Below, piece by piece: positions 32,130 to 43,600 of a stretch of 64,000 nucleotides of DNA. The notes below the pieces were generated by a model. The model searched no databases. It saw nothing but the letters and a program-made list of their open reading frames with translations, and had not been told where the DNA came from. The translations under genes were made by a program, and so were the position numbers. Origin of the DNA: Tigriopus japonicus (lineage: Eukaryota; Arthropoda; Copepoda; Harpacticoida; Harpacticidae); assembly GCA_010645155.1 (NCBI GenBank), contig CM021322.1, positions 7,584,614-7,648,613 on the forward strand. The letters run 5' to 3'. The first letter of the stretch is position 1; every line of letters begins with the position of its first letter.

Positions 32130-32891
32130 TTGGTCAATGTGTCGTTGAGTCATCAGCCAGTTGATGTAGTTTATCTTGACTTTACCATGACCTTTGATAA
32201 GGTGCATAATTCGTGGTCTTGCTTTATCAACTCAAACAGTGGGAAGCAGGGTAAGGTCCAGAGTGGGATTGAAAGCTTCATTAGTGAAAGGAAGCAAATC
32301 CTGAGGCTGAAGGATCATTGAGTGGTATGAACAATTTTAAAAACAAACTTGCTTCACCTAGATGGCTCTCACATGACTTAGCATGCCCTCAGCACATCCT
32401 ACCTGGGTGTGTTCTATTGTTCTCAAAATGAACAACTCACATCAGAACAAGCCTTCTTAAGGAAGCAAAGTTAAGCTTCAATCAAAGAGAAAATGACAAT
32501 CAGTGCCATCTTGAGGTAGAAACAGTTGTGGGTGCTTGCATTTAGTCTTTGGCCTTAATTTGTGATTACTCAGCATGGCTTTTTGATTTTTGAACACAAT
32601 AATATCGTAGTTGAGCTCTAAAAGACTTGAAATATGAAGAGAAATCCACTTTCAGATAAAAGCTACAATTTTGGCAACACGTGTAAGTTGAGGATAAATC
32701 TGCAATCAAGAGAATTTGGCCCTGTTTTGGCTCCATCTAGTGGCGATTTTTGTAACCTTCGTTTAAAATTCTTCATTCCACAAAGTTCTGTTGCAGGTCT
32801 GCTCTTTTCCATCATTTTCATTGCCTCTCTTAATAACCTTGCTCCAAACGCCAGTATTTCATCCTATGTTGAAGATCCAAAATTAGTTTGA
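32130..32891 (+). pseudogene. LINE reverse-transcriptase remnant between inverted arms
   Basis: At 32148-32320 the plus strand encodes QPVDVVYLDFTMTFDKVHNS and then GKQGKVQSGIESFISERKQ, matching the LINE RT palm blocks (YLDFSKAFDKV; WI.SFL..R.Q). At 32757-32891 it encodes FFIPQSSVAGLLFSIIFIAS, then ASISSYVEDPKLV, a decayed form of GVPQGSVLGPLLF...YADDTKLV. The two blocks are separated by about 430 bases of unrelated or scrambled sequence. The catalytic Asp pair is mutated (VEDP), so it is inactive. Confidence 0.78.
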
Positions 32892-33055
32892 TAAGGAATG
32901 GTTTGAACTCAAAAAGTTCAGTTGATTAGTTGGAGAAGGTCTTCCCTCTTTTGCATGAAGTTCTGCCATTTTCTGCAAGTATTTTTGCCTGGTGGCAGGA
33001 GCACGGCATTCATTCATTTGCCATCACTGAATGCAGTCAAGAAGTGGAGATCATC

Positions 33056-33307
33056 GTTTTAGATCCCAAAATACTCAACATTTCATCAACCAATTTTGAG
33101 ATCGGTTGTTTGATGACTTACATATGTCTCTACCCTAGTCAATTCTGTTCTCATTTTGACAAAAGGTTTAACACAAGTCTGATTAATCACCTTTTAACTG
33201 AACCACTCGCACTTTTTCCAAGCTACCACAGGCGGAAAAAACTGGGAGGGAGGCCCCAGCGCAACATTCAAAAAAGCGGCTACAAACCTGGATTACACTG
33301 TTCCATT
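33056..33307. repeat. 252-bp inverted repeat, right arm
   Basis: Partner of 30294-30545. The translated frames across it have no recognisable domain. Confidence 0.93.
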
Positions 33308-33542
33308 GATTTGACGACAGAGTTTTTGGTTTGTCCCAATAAATGGCGCATTTTGTTGCGTATTTGACAGCAGTCATGGTTGTGATTGTTTAATATTAGT
33401 GAGATGACCCTTTTGTCAGATACGGTTCATTTTCGGTGAGCCCTATTGTGCATCGATCATTTTGATTAAATATGCTCCAAATTCCTTAAAATATTTTTTC
33501 TTGCTTATATAATCGAGGAAATATTTATTTTTTCCTCTACAG

Positions 33543-33627
33543 TAGCGGTTCTAAAACCCCAAAGGTGCTCCGGACTTCTCAAGAAGCGCTAAGGGGGCCC
33601 TGGCTCAAAAAAGTTTAAGATCCCCTG
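33543..33627. mobile_element. 85-bp hAT MITE
   Basis: The ends TAGCGGTTCTAAAAC and (reverse complement) CAGGGGATCTTAAAC are flanked by the perfect 8-bp duplication CTCTACAG (33535-33542 and 33628-33635). Its middle contains CTTCTCAAGAAGCGCTAAGG and GGGCCCTGG, the same subterminal sequence as the left end of the hAT element at 20509, so it is a deletion derivative of that family. Confidence 0.88.
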
Positions 33628-33706
33628 CTCTACAGCAGACACAATATTTCAAAAATCGGCGGAATATGGTAGAGTATTTCATTTTTTGTCTAAACTAGTT
33701 CCGTAC

Positions 33707-36138
33707 CATAATGCAAGAAGCACTGAAAACTGGAGTGGGAGGCTAACGGTGAGAATTATGATATTTAGAAGGATTAATTCAATTGCGTTCTTCTGCAAAC
33801 GAAACCTGGATTGTATTCAGTTGACGGTATATTTCAATTTTCACCCAAATCATTCGAATTCTTAGTTTTTCTTAATTAGGCGGAGTGAAAAGTTATGCCT
33901 TCTCAAACTTATGTACTGAAGAGAGTATAGAATGAATGAACTCGCCCTTCTGTGGTAAAACAATGGACCGTGTAGAGCTTGTTTACTTTTCTTCGTTCGC
34001 TCAATTAGTTCAATTGCCTAACGTTAGATGGCGCAGTACCTTGAGAGGTCGAAAGTCGAATTGGACTGTGAAATTCTACAAAGTTTTGGCGTCTATAACT
34101 TTGAAAATGTATGTGTTTTTGCGTGAAAACCGAATGCTACTTGTACTTTGAAATATGCGCTGCAATTTCGACTCTTCTCCTGTTAAGTATATTGTTCCAA
34201 ATTGGAATATATTGACGTCAAGTTTTGGCGCTCCGACATTGCGCTTCGCATTCCTGGACAATTTATGTTCCTTGGGTGAGAGCGTTTTGGTCTGCCAGAT
34301 ACAAACAAGTTTTGTTTCCCAGACAACTCCTAACCAGAGTTGAAATAAGTTTCAACCGCGAAGTACCATCGGCATGATTGAAATAATGAAAAAGAAAACC
34401 CAACACAGCATTTAAAGGCAACGATGGCTTCACAGTAATTCTTTGGAATTTGATTACTCCCCTTGTTCCGGCAAAATTTCTTGCGAGATAAAGTTCTCAT
34501 TCCAACGAAAAACGAGCACTACTTAAATCTAAATCTAGCAGCACTGATTTTACAACGTATGTTTATGTGAAACACCCAAGGACCCTCCAGCAAGGAATGG
34601 TCACCTTTGTATTCACCAAACCTCACCAACCAACTTGGGCCTAACTGTAAACAACGGCAAAGAAAGTTCAGACAGCCAAGAGGAGAATAAGCTTCAAATT
34701 GTATGTTATCTCATCTAAAACCCAAGTGCCATGGGTAGGAAAGCTGTGATGTAATTTGCCATGATTATCTCTTTGATTCTATGGCTTTAAAGAACCTTTT
34801 TGAGCCAAGCTTCCTTGTGAGAAGTGCCCAAAAATTCCCCATGCTCTGGCTTTGAACATTGACTTGTTTGTTTGACCATAAGTATTTGCATTGTGCCAAG
34901 GCAAACTAAGATGTTTGAGACTATCTCATTCTACAGTTCTAAACCGCGAGCACGATATCTCAGAGACATATCAAAGATTGTTAGAAACAGTGGTTTCATT
35001 TGTGTTGCCATCATTTTGTTAAGAAATGGAGTCCATCCGGATTTGTTGTGCCTGAGGTTCAAAAATGGACCATGGAAAATGGAATGGAATGGGTGAATAA
35101 ACTATTGTTATTTAACAATGCAACAAAAACAAGTTCCTCTTTCAGTGTTGTTTAAGAGCAAAACCTTAATGTTCCCTGTGGGTTCATCTCCAAGACAAAC
35201 CAATATCCATGGATAAAGGGTTTCTGCAATTTTATAGACTACTCAGGCACCTTGTTCATAAGAGTGTACAATGTTTTAAGCAAACACAAAATATCCAAGC
35301 AGCCATCAAGACTTCCCGCATTAACATTTGAGGTCTCTTTTGCCCATTGACTGATCCAATTTGAAAACTGAATGTTTTCTTGAAAACACCTTTTTCTCCA
35401 TGGCAATTGAATATTCTGCAAATCAGACCATCTTGGAAAAGAAAAGAAAGTTGTCATATTAAGCAATAGAAAGTTTCATACAAATGTATTTTATGCCTTT
35501 GGAATGGGTTAAAATATAAGAATTAAAATCTTGAGTGATCTCTAGACTTGCTTTCAATGGCCTTACCAAAAATGTCGTGTCGCTTCCTTGCTCAAGAGTC
35601 CTCGCCTCTCCCACCAAACACCAGGAATGCCAGCGCAATCTCGAAGCGTCAAAACTTGACGTCAATTTATTCCAATTTGGAACAATACACTTAACAGGAA
35701 AGAGTTGAAATTACAGCGCATATCTCAAAGAACAAGTAACATTCGGTTTTCGCCAAAAACACTTGCATTTTCAAAGTTATTGACGCCGAAACTTGGTAAA
35801 ATTTCGCAGTCCAATTCGTCTGTCAACCTCTCAAGGTGCTGCACCATCTAACGTTAGGCAATTGAACTCATTTCGAACCAAGAAAAATAAACAAGCTCTA
35901 CACGGTCCACTACCACAAAAGGGCTAGTTCATTCATTCGCGGTAGGATTTGCACTGAACTTTGAGAGAGCAAAACTTTTAACTCTGACGTTCGATTGCGC
36001 TGAAAATTGAAATACGTATTCTTATCAACATAAGAAAGGTGTCATTTGCAGAAGAACGTGAAGTGTTCTTACTGGAAATCATGATTCCTCTCGTTAGCCT
36101 CCCAGTCCAGTGAAATACACAGTGGTTCTTGCATAATG
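33707..36138. mobile_element. Foldback-like structure, arms of about 0.5 kb
   Basis: Arms 33707-34258 and 35621-36138 are inverted copies that have diverged with small indels. They start CATAATGCAAGAAGCACTG and (reverse complement of the right end) CATTATGCAAGAACCACTG and share GGACCGTGTAGAGCTTGTTT and CTAACGTTAGATGG. The 1.36 kb between the arms has no recognised coding sequence. No target duplication is visible at the outer ends, so it could be an old long-TIR transposon or a segmental inverted duplication. Confidence 0.7.
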
Positions 36139-37028
36139 ATAACTTGGGAAGAGCAAACAGTGCAATTATGTATTGTCATTAAGCTACCAAAAGGCGCGGA
36201 AAAATGTACCAAAAAGTGCAAAAAAATTCAGAAAAGACTGAAAGTGCAAATGAATTTCGAAAAAGAGCAAATAGCCTTCCTTCCTTTGGATTTAAAAAGT
36301 CAATCAGAGTCAAACAGTACCCACGGTGTTTCGATGAGCTGGAGAAGACATTTTTAAGTTCCAAAGACATTTGAGGCCAGTTTTGAGGTGAAGAGACAAT
36401 GCCGCACATGAAATTCAGTTTTGTTTATTAGGTCACGGGCCAAAAAATGGTAATACGTCATAGCGGTTGGTCTAATATGGCTTAACCAAAGTCAGATTTT
36501 TGTCGTTCGAGAATGTTTCTTTTAAATAGTCATTGAAAATTGAACGGTAAAATAGATTTCACCAATATTTCAGACAATACACGGCCTACGTGTGCCTAGC
36601 AATGGTACCAAGTACAATACTCATAATGTGTAAAGTTAGTAAACCTAATTCAAAATGCACACAGAAAATATCTTCACTATGATACTCTGAAATTAAAAAA
36701 TGACAGTTCAAGTCTGAGACACTTTCATAGAGCAAAACCAAGCACTGATACATCAAGGAATATTCAAGAATAGACGAATTGGAAGTTTTGAACATCAATT
36801 TCTTCAATTATTGAATATTTAGATCCAATGATGAAATTTCATTGACTGTTTAGTCTTATCATGGTCCTCATTTTTGAAAAATGTCGTCGGCACAATTGGA
36901 CAACTCCGTATGGTCGAAAAATGGCTATAATCAAAAGCTATTGTAGTGAAATTTTGCTTCTTGGGTTTGAATGCCTGCGCTCGCAAGAGGTCGCATCTCA
37001 TGATTTCACTCTATACTTGAGAGCTCTA
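36139..37028. other. Spacer, nothing recognised
   Basis: AT-rich non-coding sequence. Confidence 0.3.
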
Positions 37029-37036
37029 GCTAAACC

Positions 37037-37060
37037 TAGAGCACTATATATAGTGCTCTA
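37037..37060. mobile_element. 24-bp fused hAT termini with 8-bp target duplication
   Basis: TAGAGCACTATA is joined directly to its reverse complement TATAGTGCTCTA, a perfect 24-bp palindrome, and flanked on both sides by GCTAAACC (37029-37036 and 37061-37068). The end sequence resembles TAGAGCTCTATAT of the element at 24239. The bases before the left duplication (GAGCTCTA) look like another right terminus. It can be read as an extreme internal-deletion hAT derivative or as an excision/duplication scar. Confidence 0.6.
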
Positions 37061-37068
37061 GCTAAACC

Positions 37069-38375
37069 CAGAATGGAAAATACACCGTGAGGTTTGCGTC
37101 TGAAATGCACGTATTTCATCCAGGTGCTTAAAATGTTTGATTACAATGGAGGCTCTTTTATGAAATGCTCAAAATTTGATCTTGAAAGTTAGAATTCTCT
37201 TAAAAACTTTAAAGATTTTCAAAAGCAAAAAAGAATCTCTACAAAATATCAATTTTAGAAAATTCTTAAGTAAAGGTTTGAATAACGTTGAAAAGTGCAA
37301 AAAGGCATAAAAATGAATGGATGTTATTAAACATATTTTTACATTATTTGCCGTTCCTAATGGTAACACAGTACATTAAACAGAAAAACATCATAGTTGA
37401 ACTCAAATCGACTCAAAATATGGAAATTAATCAATTTTAAGATCTCGGTCCCAACATTTGCAACAACATTCATAGCTCTAAAATCGAGATTTTGCCCACG
37501 TTTTGACTCCATCTACGTGGTGACGAATATTAAGCCTTGATTGAATTTTTCTTTACTCGAGGACCTTTACTTTGATATACTCCAGCTAATTTTTTTTAAT
37601 GACTTTTACTTGCCACAATTGTCACTCAGGGCCATCTAAACCTTGAGATTAAGAGACTATGAGTCCAATGAATGCTTCTATGATATGTCGAAGGTAAATC
37701 TGCCCGGTACTTTAAAAATCCTATCAAGTTTGAATGGAAATTTCCAAGCATTAAGGGGTACGTTTCTAATCCAAGAAACCGTAAGGAACCGCTTTTATTC
37801 ACTCCTTTTTTAAATCAATTCTTTATTATAAGTTACACACTATAAAACTTGTTACATCACGTGTATTTAGCTCGTTTAACAAACTTGATGGGATTTTCTA
37901 GTACCGACTTTACCCACTTATAATGCAGGAAGAAAAAGGATTATTTTTCTATTCGTTCCACACACGATCCAGATCAATTTTCTTCAACAAAGTTCTGCTT
38001 TTGGTGACGGCGTAATCAAAACGTCTGAATGTTCTTCTAATATATTACACTAGTTAATGTCCGTTTTGGAAAAAAACATACTGTAATAATGTTCAATTTG
38101 TGCTTTGGGCTAATCTTCCTTTGATTGGAAGGAATCGGTTGAATATCAATCTTTCGATTTTGAAAAAAATATTGGGCTGAAGATGAGGATTCCTTTTCTT
38201 TCTTGGCATTACACTATTTGGATATTTAGCCTAACCTTCAACCTATTATTGAGTTTTATATTTCTTTTTTTCTTCGACCTTCGATCATTCCACCAATTTT
38301 CGTCAGCCTTACCACGAAGGCTCGTCAATCACATTTGTCGTTTTAGATTTCATTCTTGTTTGATGCGATAAGCAA
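37069..38375. other. Spacer, nothing recognised
   Basis: AT-rich. A 62-codon hydrophobic frame at 38183-38371 resembles a signal peptide in composition only and runs into the next element. Confidence 0.3.
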
Positions 38376-38377
38376 TA

Positions 38378-39026
38378 GGACATGTATAAGGTTGCTTCAA
38401 GTGAGCGTTTTAAATCATTCCGCGGGCGGCAAAACAGGGCCGTTGGCTATGCTACATTGCTCAGCCCATTTTGGCGAATCCAAGTTTTTCCCATTTTAAC
38501 GTGCATTTGATGATTCTAGGTCCCTGGAAACGATCTAAATTTTACGTTTTGATCCCTCTGCTTTCACTTGGTTGAAAATATGCCCAATTTGTTTGCTAGA
38601 AAATGATACAGAAAAGATTAGATCTTAAAAGAAAGAAGCGTTAAAAAATAATGCATTTCTCTGTATGTTAAGTACTTTGAAATATTTAAATGATTCTTTG
38701 GAACCCACTGAATAAATCAGCATCTTTATATTAGTGTTTGGATCAATGTTAAGTCCTCTTTTTGCAATAGCACAAGGCTTGCTTACTTGCTTTTATATCA
38801 ATCACCCTAATAATATTTTTTGCATATTATTGACCCAATTCCAGCCAAGGTATCCTTAAGTGAAATACCGATCGTTTCCAAGGACCTAGAATCATCAAAT
38901 GCTCGTCAAAATGGGAAAAACTTGGATTCGCCAAAATGGGCTGAGCAGCACAGCACAGCCAACGGCCCTGTTTTGCCGCCCGCGGAATGATTTAAAACGC
39001 TCACTTGGAGCAACCTTGTGCATGTC
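38378..39026. mobile_element. 649-bp TA-flanked MITE, copy 2 (inverted)
   Basis: Same length and sequence as the element at 28179-28827 but in reverse orientation, with TA on both sides (38376-38377 and 39027-39028). Its ends are GGACATGTATAAGGTTGC on the left and GCAACCTTGTGCATGTC on the right. Small substitutions between the copies are spread along the length, consistent with two independent insertions. Confidence 0.85.
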
Positions 39027-39028
39027 TA

Positions 39029-39640
39029 ATTGAATCAGGATGTCTTGCAAACCATATTGGTTCATCTCTCCGTGGTTCCGGCGTGATTCTGTCCTCGAAG
39101 TGTTATCGGGCCAAAAGAACACTATTTCCCCGCTTGGCTCGTGCTTGGTTTCGGGTAAGATGAATGAAATGTTGATGTGTTTTTGGTTTCCTCTCCTGAC
39201 TAACCTCGTTTCCGGTGGCAAACCATCAGACTTTGAGGACTGAAATCTGGACATAAACAAGTTCTTCATCAAGAAAGTAGCACGCATCCTGCTTTGGTGG
39301 TTCCAATCAACAACATCGATTTAAAAAAGACTCTCTAATGAGCTTCCCTATCACAGTCCTTACTGTTTATAACCATCTCTTAATCTCCAAAGTTCATATT
39401 GGAAAGGTCCAGAGGTGTTCAACTTGTCGAGAATTTCGTCAATCTCGGTCTTAGAGAGCACCTGGTCAGAATTGGGATTGGTCATGCTTGGGAAGGACAT
39501 CCGAGGGGAGTCTGAGCTTGAGAGGTGCCTGATTTTAGCTTTGTTTTTCTCACTGCCCGGAATCAAGTGGACGCAGGAAATGAGGGGAAAATTTAATAAT
39601 CATCCGTCCTCGGGAGACGAATCTCAAAAACACGTTGGTG
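39029..39640 (-). other. Coding-like minus-strand frames, unidentified
   Basis: Two neighbouring minus-strand frames, 39566-39360 and 39287-39036, look less repetitive and more protein-like than the surroundings. The first ends with VLSKTEIDEILDKLNTSG and FQYELWRL, which faintly resembles the N-terminus of SLC22-type organic-ion transporters, but no membrane segment follows. The second ends at the border of the TA-flanked element. No splice pair with matching phase was found. It may be a broken gene or chance. Confidence 0.2.
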
Positions 39641-40435
39641 TCTGTGGAACTGTCATGGATTGGACATTGCATGGCCTGTCAGACCCTCAACGTCTCTTTG
39701 AAGTGACGTATTTAGTGTTCCTTTAGTACAAAAGAAACAGAATCAAATATCACAGCATCCATAAAATATGTGCTCAAGGATTTTTCTAAAAGCACTAATA
39801 TATTGGGAGATGCATGACGAAATTTTCTTTTTGAGGGATAGTTTTTGTTATCAAAGGAGTTGGAAAAATGTGCTTAGAGTTTGCTCACAAAGTTTGGTTT
39901 ACTTCGTTGGTGTGAAAAAAGCTGAAGAAAAAAACCTAAGTATTCAATATTCAATCAAATGTGAAATATATAACCTGTTATGAACCCAGAATGGGCCCCT
40001 CTAAGTACATTCAAATGTACGAAAACTCGCAAACTCAGGATGAATAATGTGTTAATCCTATGTGTAAAAAACACGCAATTAAGATGATTATTTATTAAAA
40101 ATATCCACTTCGATTTGATTCTTTTCAAATTTTGAGGTGGATAAATTATGTAATTTTAACCATATTTTTTATTTTAGTTTCGTTTTGGTAAGACAACTGA
40201 AATTCGGAAAAGTTTTAAGTGTTTTAGATGTTTTTTTGGGATCTATCTTTTCAAAAAATCTGGCGAGACTTGACCCGAATCGGAAGATCTAATCTCATGC
40301 ACGCAATCTTTAAATTAAAGTGTCTTTGGTAAGAACTTTATTCCATTGAAATAAATTTGTATACAATCCCTAGTTCGATTGATTTCTCCAGAAACTATGT
40401 GATTTCAATAAAACTCCAATCATGCATCATGCAAG

Positions 40436-40512
40436 GGAAGATGGATTAGCGCAGTTGGTTACTGCGCGACCGAGCTATGCTCAGGTTCATGGGTTCGATC
40501 CCAAGTCTTCAC
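40436..40512 (+). other. tRNA-like sequence (tRNA pseudogene or SINE head)
   Basis: It has an A-box (TTAGCGCAGTTGG), a perfect D-arm-like hairpin GCGCAG/CTGCGC, a B-box (GGTTCGATCC) and near-complementary ends GAAGA/TCTTC. The anticodon arm is irregular (3-nt loop) and the T stem is too short for a functional tRNA. A C-run and a second A-box-like stretch (TGGTCTAGTGGATATGACGCC) follow at 40532-40553. Confidence 0.5.
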
Positions 40513-40609
40513 CCCCCCCCTCCCCCATTCCCAATGGTCTAGTGGATATGACGCCTCGAATGGGGCCTCTGAAGAACCCAGAATGGGCCCCAATGACTAA
40601 AAATAGTAA

Positions 40610-43600
40610 AAATCATTTATAAATATCCAATGAGATGTGTGTACTCTCGCAAGAAACATTATTTTTTTATTTTTTTTGATAGTCGATCAAATATATTTTT
40701 GAGTGCTCCAAAGAAAAAGATAAATAAAATTAACTGAAATTTTAAAAAAAGAAATGCATCACTCTTATATATCTTGCATTTATCAAAATTTCAAATATCT
40801 TCAAGGGGTTCATGGAAAACATATTTATTATTCCTAATGAGGCAAACTCAGTTAACATTAGCCAGGCCTGTTTGTTTACCCCGTAGCACCGTTGTGGCCT
40901 CTGGCGCCCCATTGCTTCACTAAAATTGAAGCTAGCATTGATTATGAGTTTTAGGAGACCTTGATGTTATCAAAACGTTGATTTCCTTTACAATTCAAAT
41001 AGATTCTGAAAGGGGCCAACACTCTCATGCCCATGTTAATCCATCCTCATTATTGCATCTATGCCACCATTGATCAATCTCGGATTTGCCTTCACGAGAC
41101 CATGGAGGACATTGTCTCAGACCTAATAATCAATCTGTAGCGTCCTCAACTTGGCCAAATCAAAAAGCATTTAAACTTATGATCGGGGGTCAGGAAAACA
41201 TCCATTCACCTCAAGATCACAACTTAAACGGAAAAGCCGTTATGCCCGCTACTTGGATAACCAAATCCAATGAGAGCTCTCGCACTTAGTTCTGTAAATG
41301 CAGAGCGTGGTTTAGCTACTATTCAAACCAGAGGGAGCAGCTCTCTTTTGCCCCCCTCGATCTGCTTCCTTTCGTCTTCTTCTTGGTCGTCTTTGCCTCC
41401 CTATTCCATTCAAAATATTGAGGCAGCGTGTATTATACCAACGTTTTGAATTGCACACTACTACTATGTCTCAACTGTTGACTGTTTGACGTTCAATCTT
41501 GAACCAAATTCTGGTCAACCACAAACAATTTCGTTTGAAAGAAAAAGATGGAAAATTTGCGTAACTGTAAGTCTTTTTGAGGCAATTTAAACTTTTTAAA
41601 AAATAGTGATCTCGATGAGCCAAAGAGTGCAACCGTATCCGGAAATAAATTAGAATTGTGATTTCAACAAATGACACGAGAGTTTTAAAAACAACGTGTT
41701 CTGGAAACACTTTATTTCAGATTTTACCATGAACGGCTTATTTTTTAAGCTTAATCATTAAAAATTCGAACTTTGTGTCTCCAACAATTTTTCGTTTTGA
41801 GTTTCAACAACCTAAAATACAACTGAAAAGGGCTACAGCTTTCAATCAGCAAAAATCATCAGAGCACTCAAAAGTGTGACATTTGTTTAACATGAAAACG
41901 TGCATAAAATAATGAATACGTTTTTCCTTAACGGAGGCTCGAGCTCGTATTTTTTTAAAAAGCGTTGGCGTGGTCCCCGAAGATCAAAATTTGTGCTCGA
42001 GTTTCTACATTTATTCTTTTGGAACCAAAGGCTAGTATGTTAAGGTCATCAATTACATGTACACAGATCCCCTCTCCCAAGATTTGATGTCTATTTTGAA
42101 CCAACCTTCCTTTTTTAGAATGATTTATTTTGATATTGCACAAAAAGTTTGACAGCGTCCTCTGACGACTGTTTCGGGAAACTCCATACATTCCCATAGT
42201 AGGCATCTATCCACGAGAATGTAGTATCCAAGTTTTGTGGCAAAAGAGCAGTGCTAAAACGCCCTCAAGCACCGGATGTAGCTCTTGATATTGGCCCCTG
42301 CACTACAGACCTATTACTACCGACTGAATTCGGGGGGCGACTCTATGTTGTATTGTACCTTACGATTCGTATGAGGTTCACAGAAGCTCAAGTGCGACGT
42401 CGTTTTCAACGGCGAACAACTCGGAACGCGAACTTATGAGGAGTCAAGGTGCCAATGCACAGACTCTCGCTTATTGGAACATCAGACATCACACGAGGTC
42501 CTCCTTTGGTGAGCGCAAGAAAGTCTAGATTTATTATCCACGAACGTTCAATAATATCCCAAGGGTCCATTCATGTGGATTCCCAAGACTTCTCGCTCTC
42601 GGCCCAAAGCACATGATGACAAAATGTGATTTTAATGTCCTCATATATCGCCTCTAAGAAAGCTTGGTTGGCAGGTATGGCTTACGTTTCCTTTTTAGCC
42701 TCAAAAATAGATAGATTGACGGCCAAGTGAGAGAGTGAACACGGGAAGCAGTTTTGACGCCCATTATTCCGCATAAGACCCTCTGAATAGCTCGATCAAG
42801 TAGAGATGGGACGTCAAGCTACTCATTGGAATCCAATTTCCGCACAAGAGATGCGTCAATTTGCAGATGAAATTGCTTTCCAGAAGCCCTTAAGCATATC
42901 ATCACACACTACCGAGAGAACCCACCCTCTTGGCCGACGAAACTTGGGGGATAAAACTCATTACTCATCCTGGAGTTTTCTCTCATTCAAGCTAATTTGG
43001 GAGTGCTTGCTCCCTTCTTCATCTATCTCCTCGAGCTCGGGCACAATAAAACGAATGAGAAACTCCTCCATGAGTAAGCACCCAATATCCTGAGTCGTTC
43101 ATAATGAGCTTGGAAAGAAGCTCACTTGGCTTGGTAAACCCTTGACCTCTGAGTTCACTTTAAGAGGAGTGTCATTAAAACCAGGATGGATCCTCTTCTA
43201 GTGGACTATTCTTAAGGCACGGTTACTATTATAGCTACTGCCCATGTTGAGACAAGATCCGTCAATGCAAGCTCAAACCATGCATGATTCAACTAGGGAT
43301 GGTTAGAGATCGAGTCGAGTTCGAGCTGTTAGAATCAAACACTAACCATTGCTTGCTTGTTAAGAATCAGTATTAAGCTAGGTTTTTTAGTGCAAGTTTT
43401 TAGAAAATGGTTATAGTTCTTTTCTTAGCTTTTCCTTCTACTCATGATCATGGTGAAATGTTTAACAACTATGTGAGTTGTAACGCTAAGTTTGAAATTG
43501 AGTCGAATGTGTATGAACAAGCCTAATATTACGACCGCACCTTTGTAGGGGAAAATTGGGAAATGAGACGCTAAAAACGTTCATTTGGCGTGTGGTTCCA

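Noticed and set aside
31736..32207. Minus-strand frames of 93-108 codons as a transposase
   Set aside because: No catalytic motif, and the right part is antisense to a plus-strand LINE reverse-transcriptase block.
38183..38371. Secreted peptide candidate with a hydrophobic N-terminus
   Set aside because: No cleavage-site context or downstream domain; composition follows T-rich DNA and the frame ends just before a MITE.
40436..40512. Functional tRNA gene
   Set aside because: The anticodon arm has a 3-nt loop and the T stem cannot form five pairs; a tRNA-like pseudogene or SINE head is more likely.
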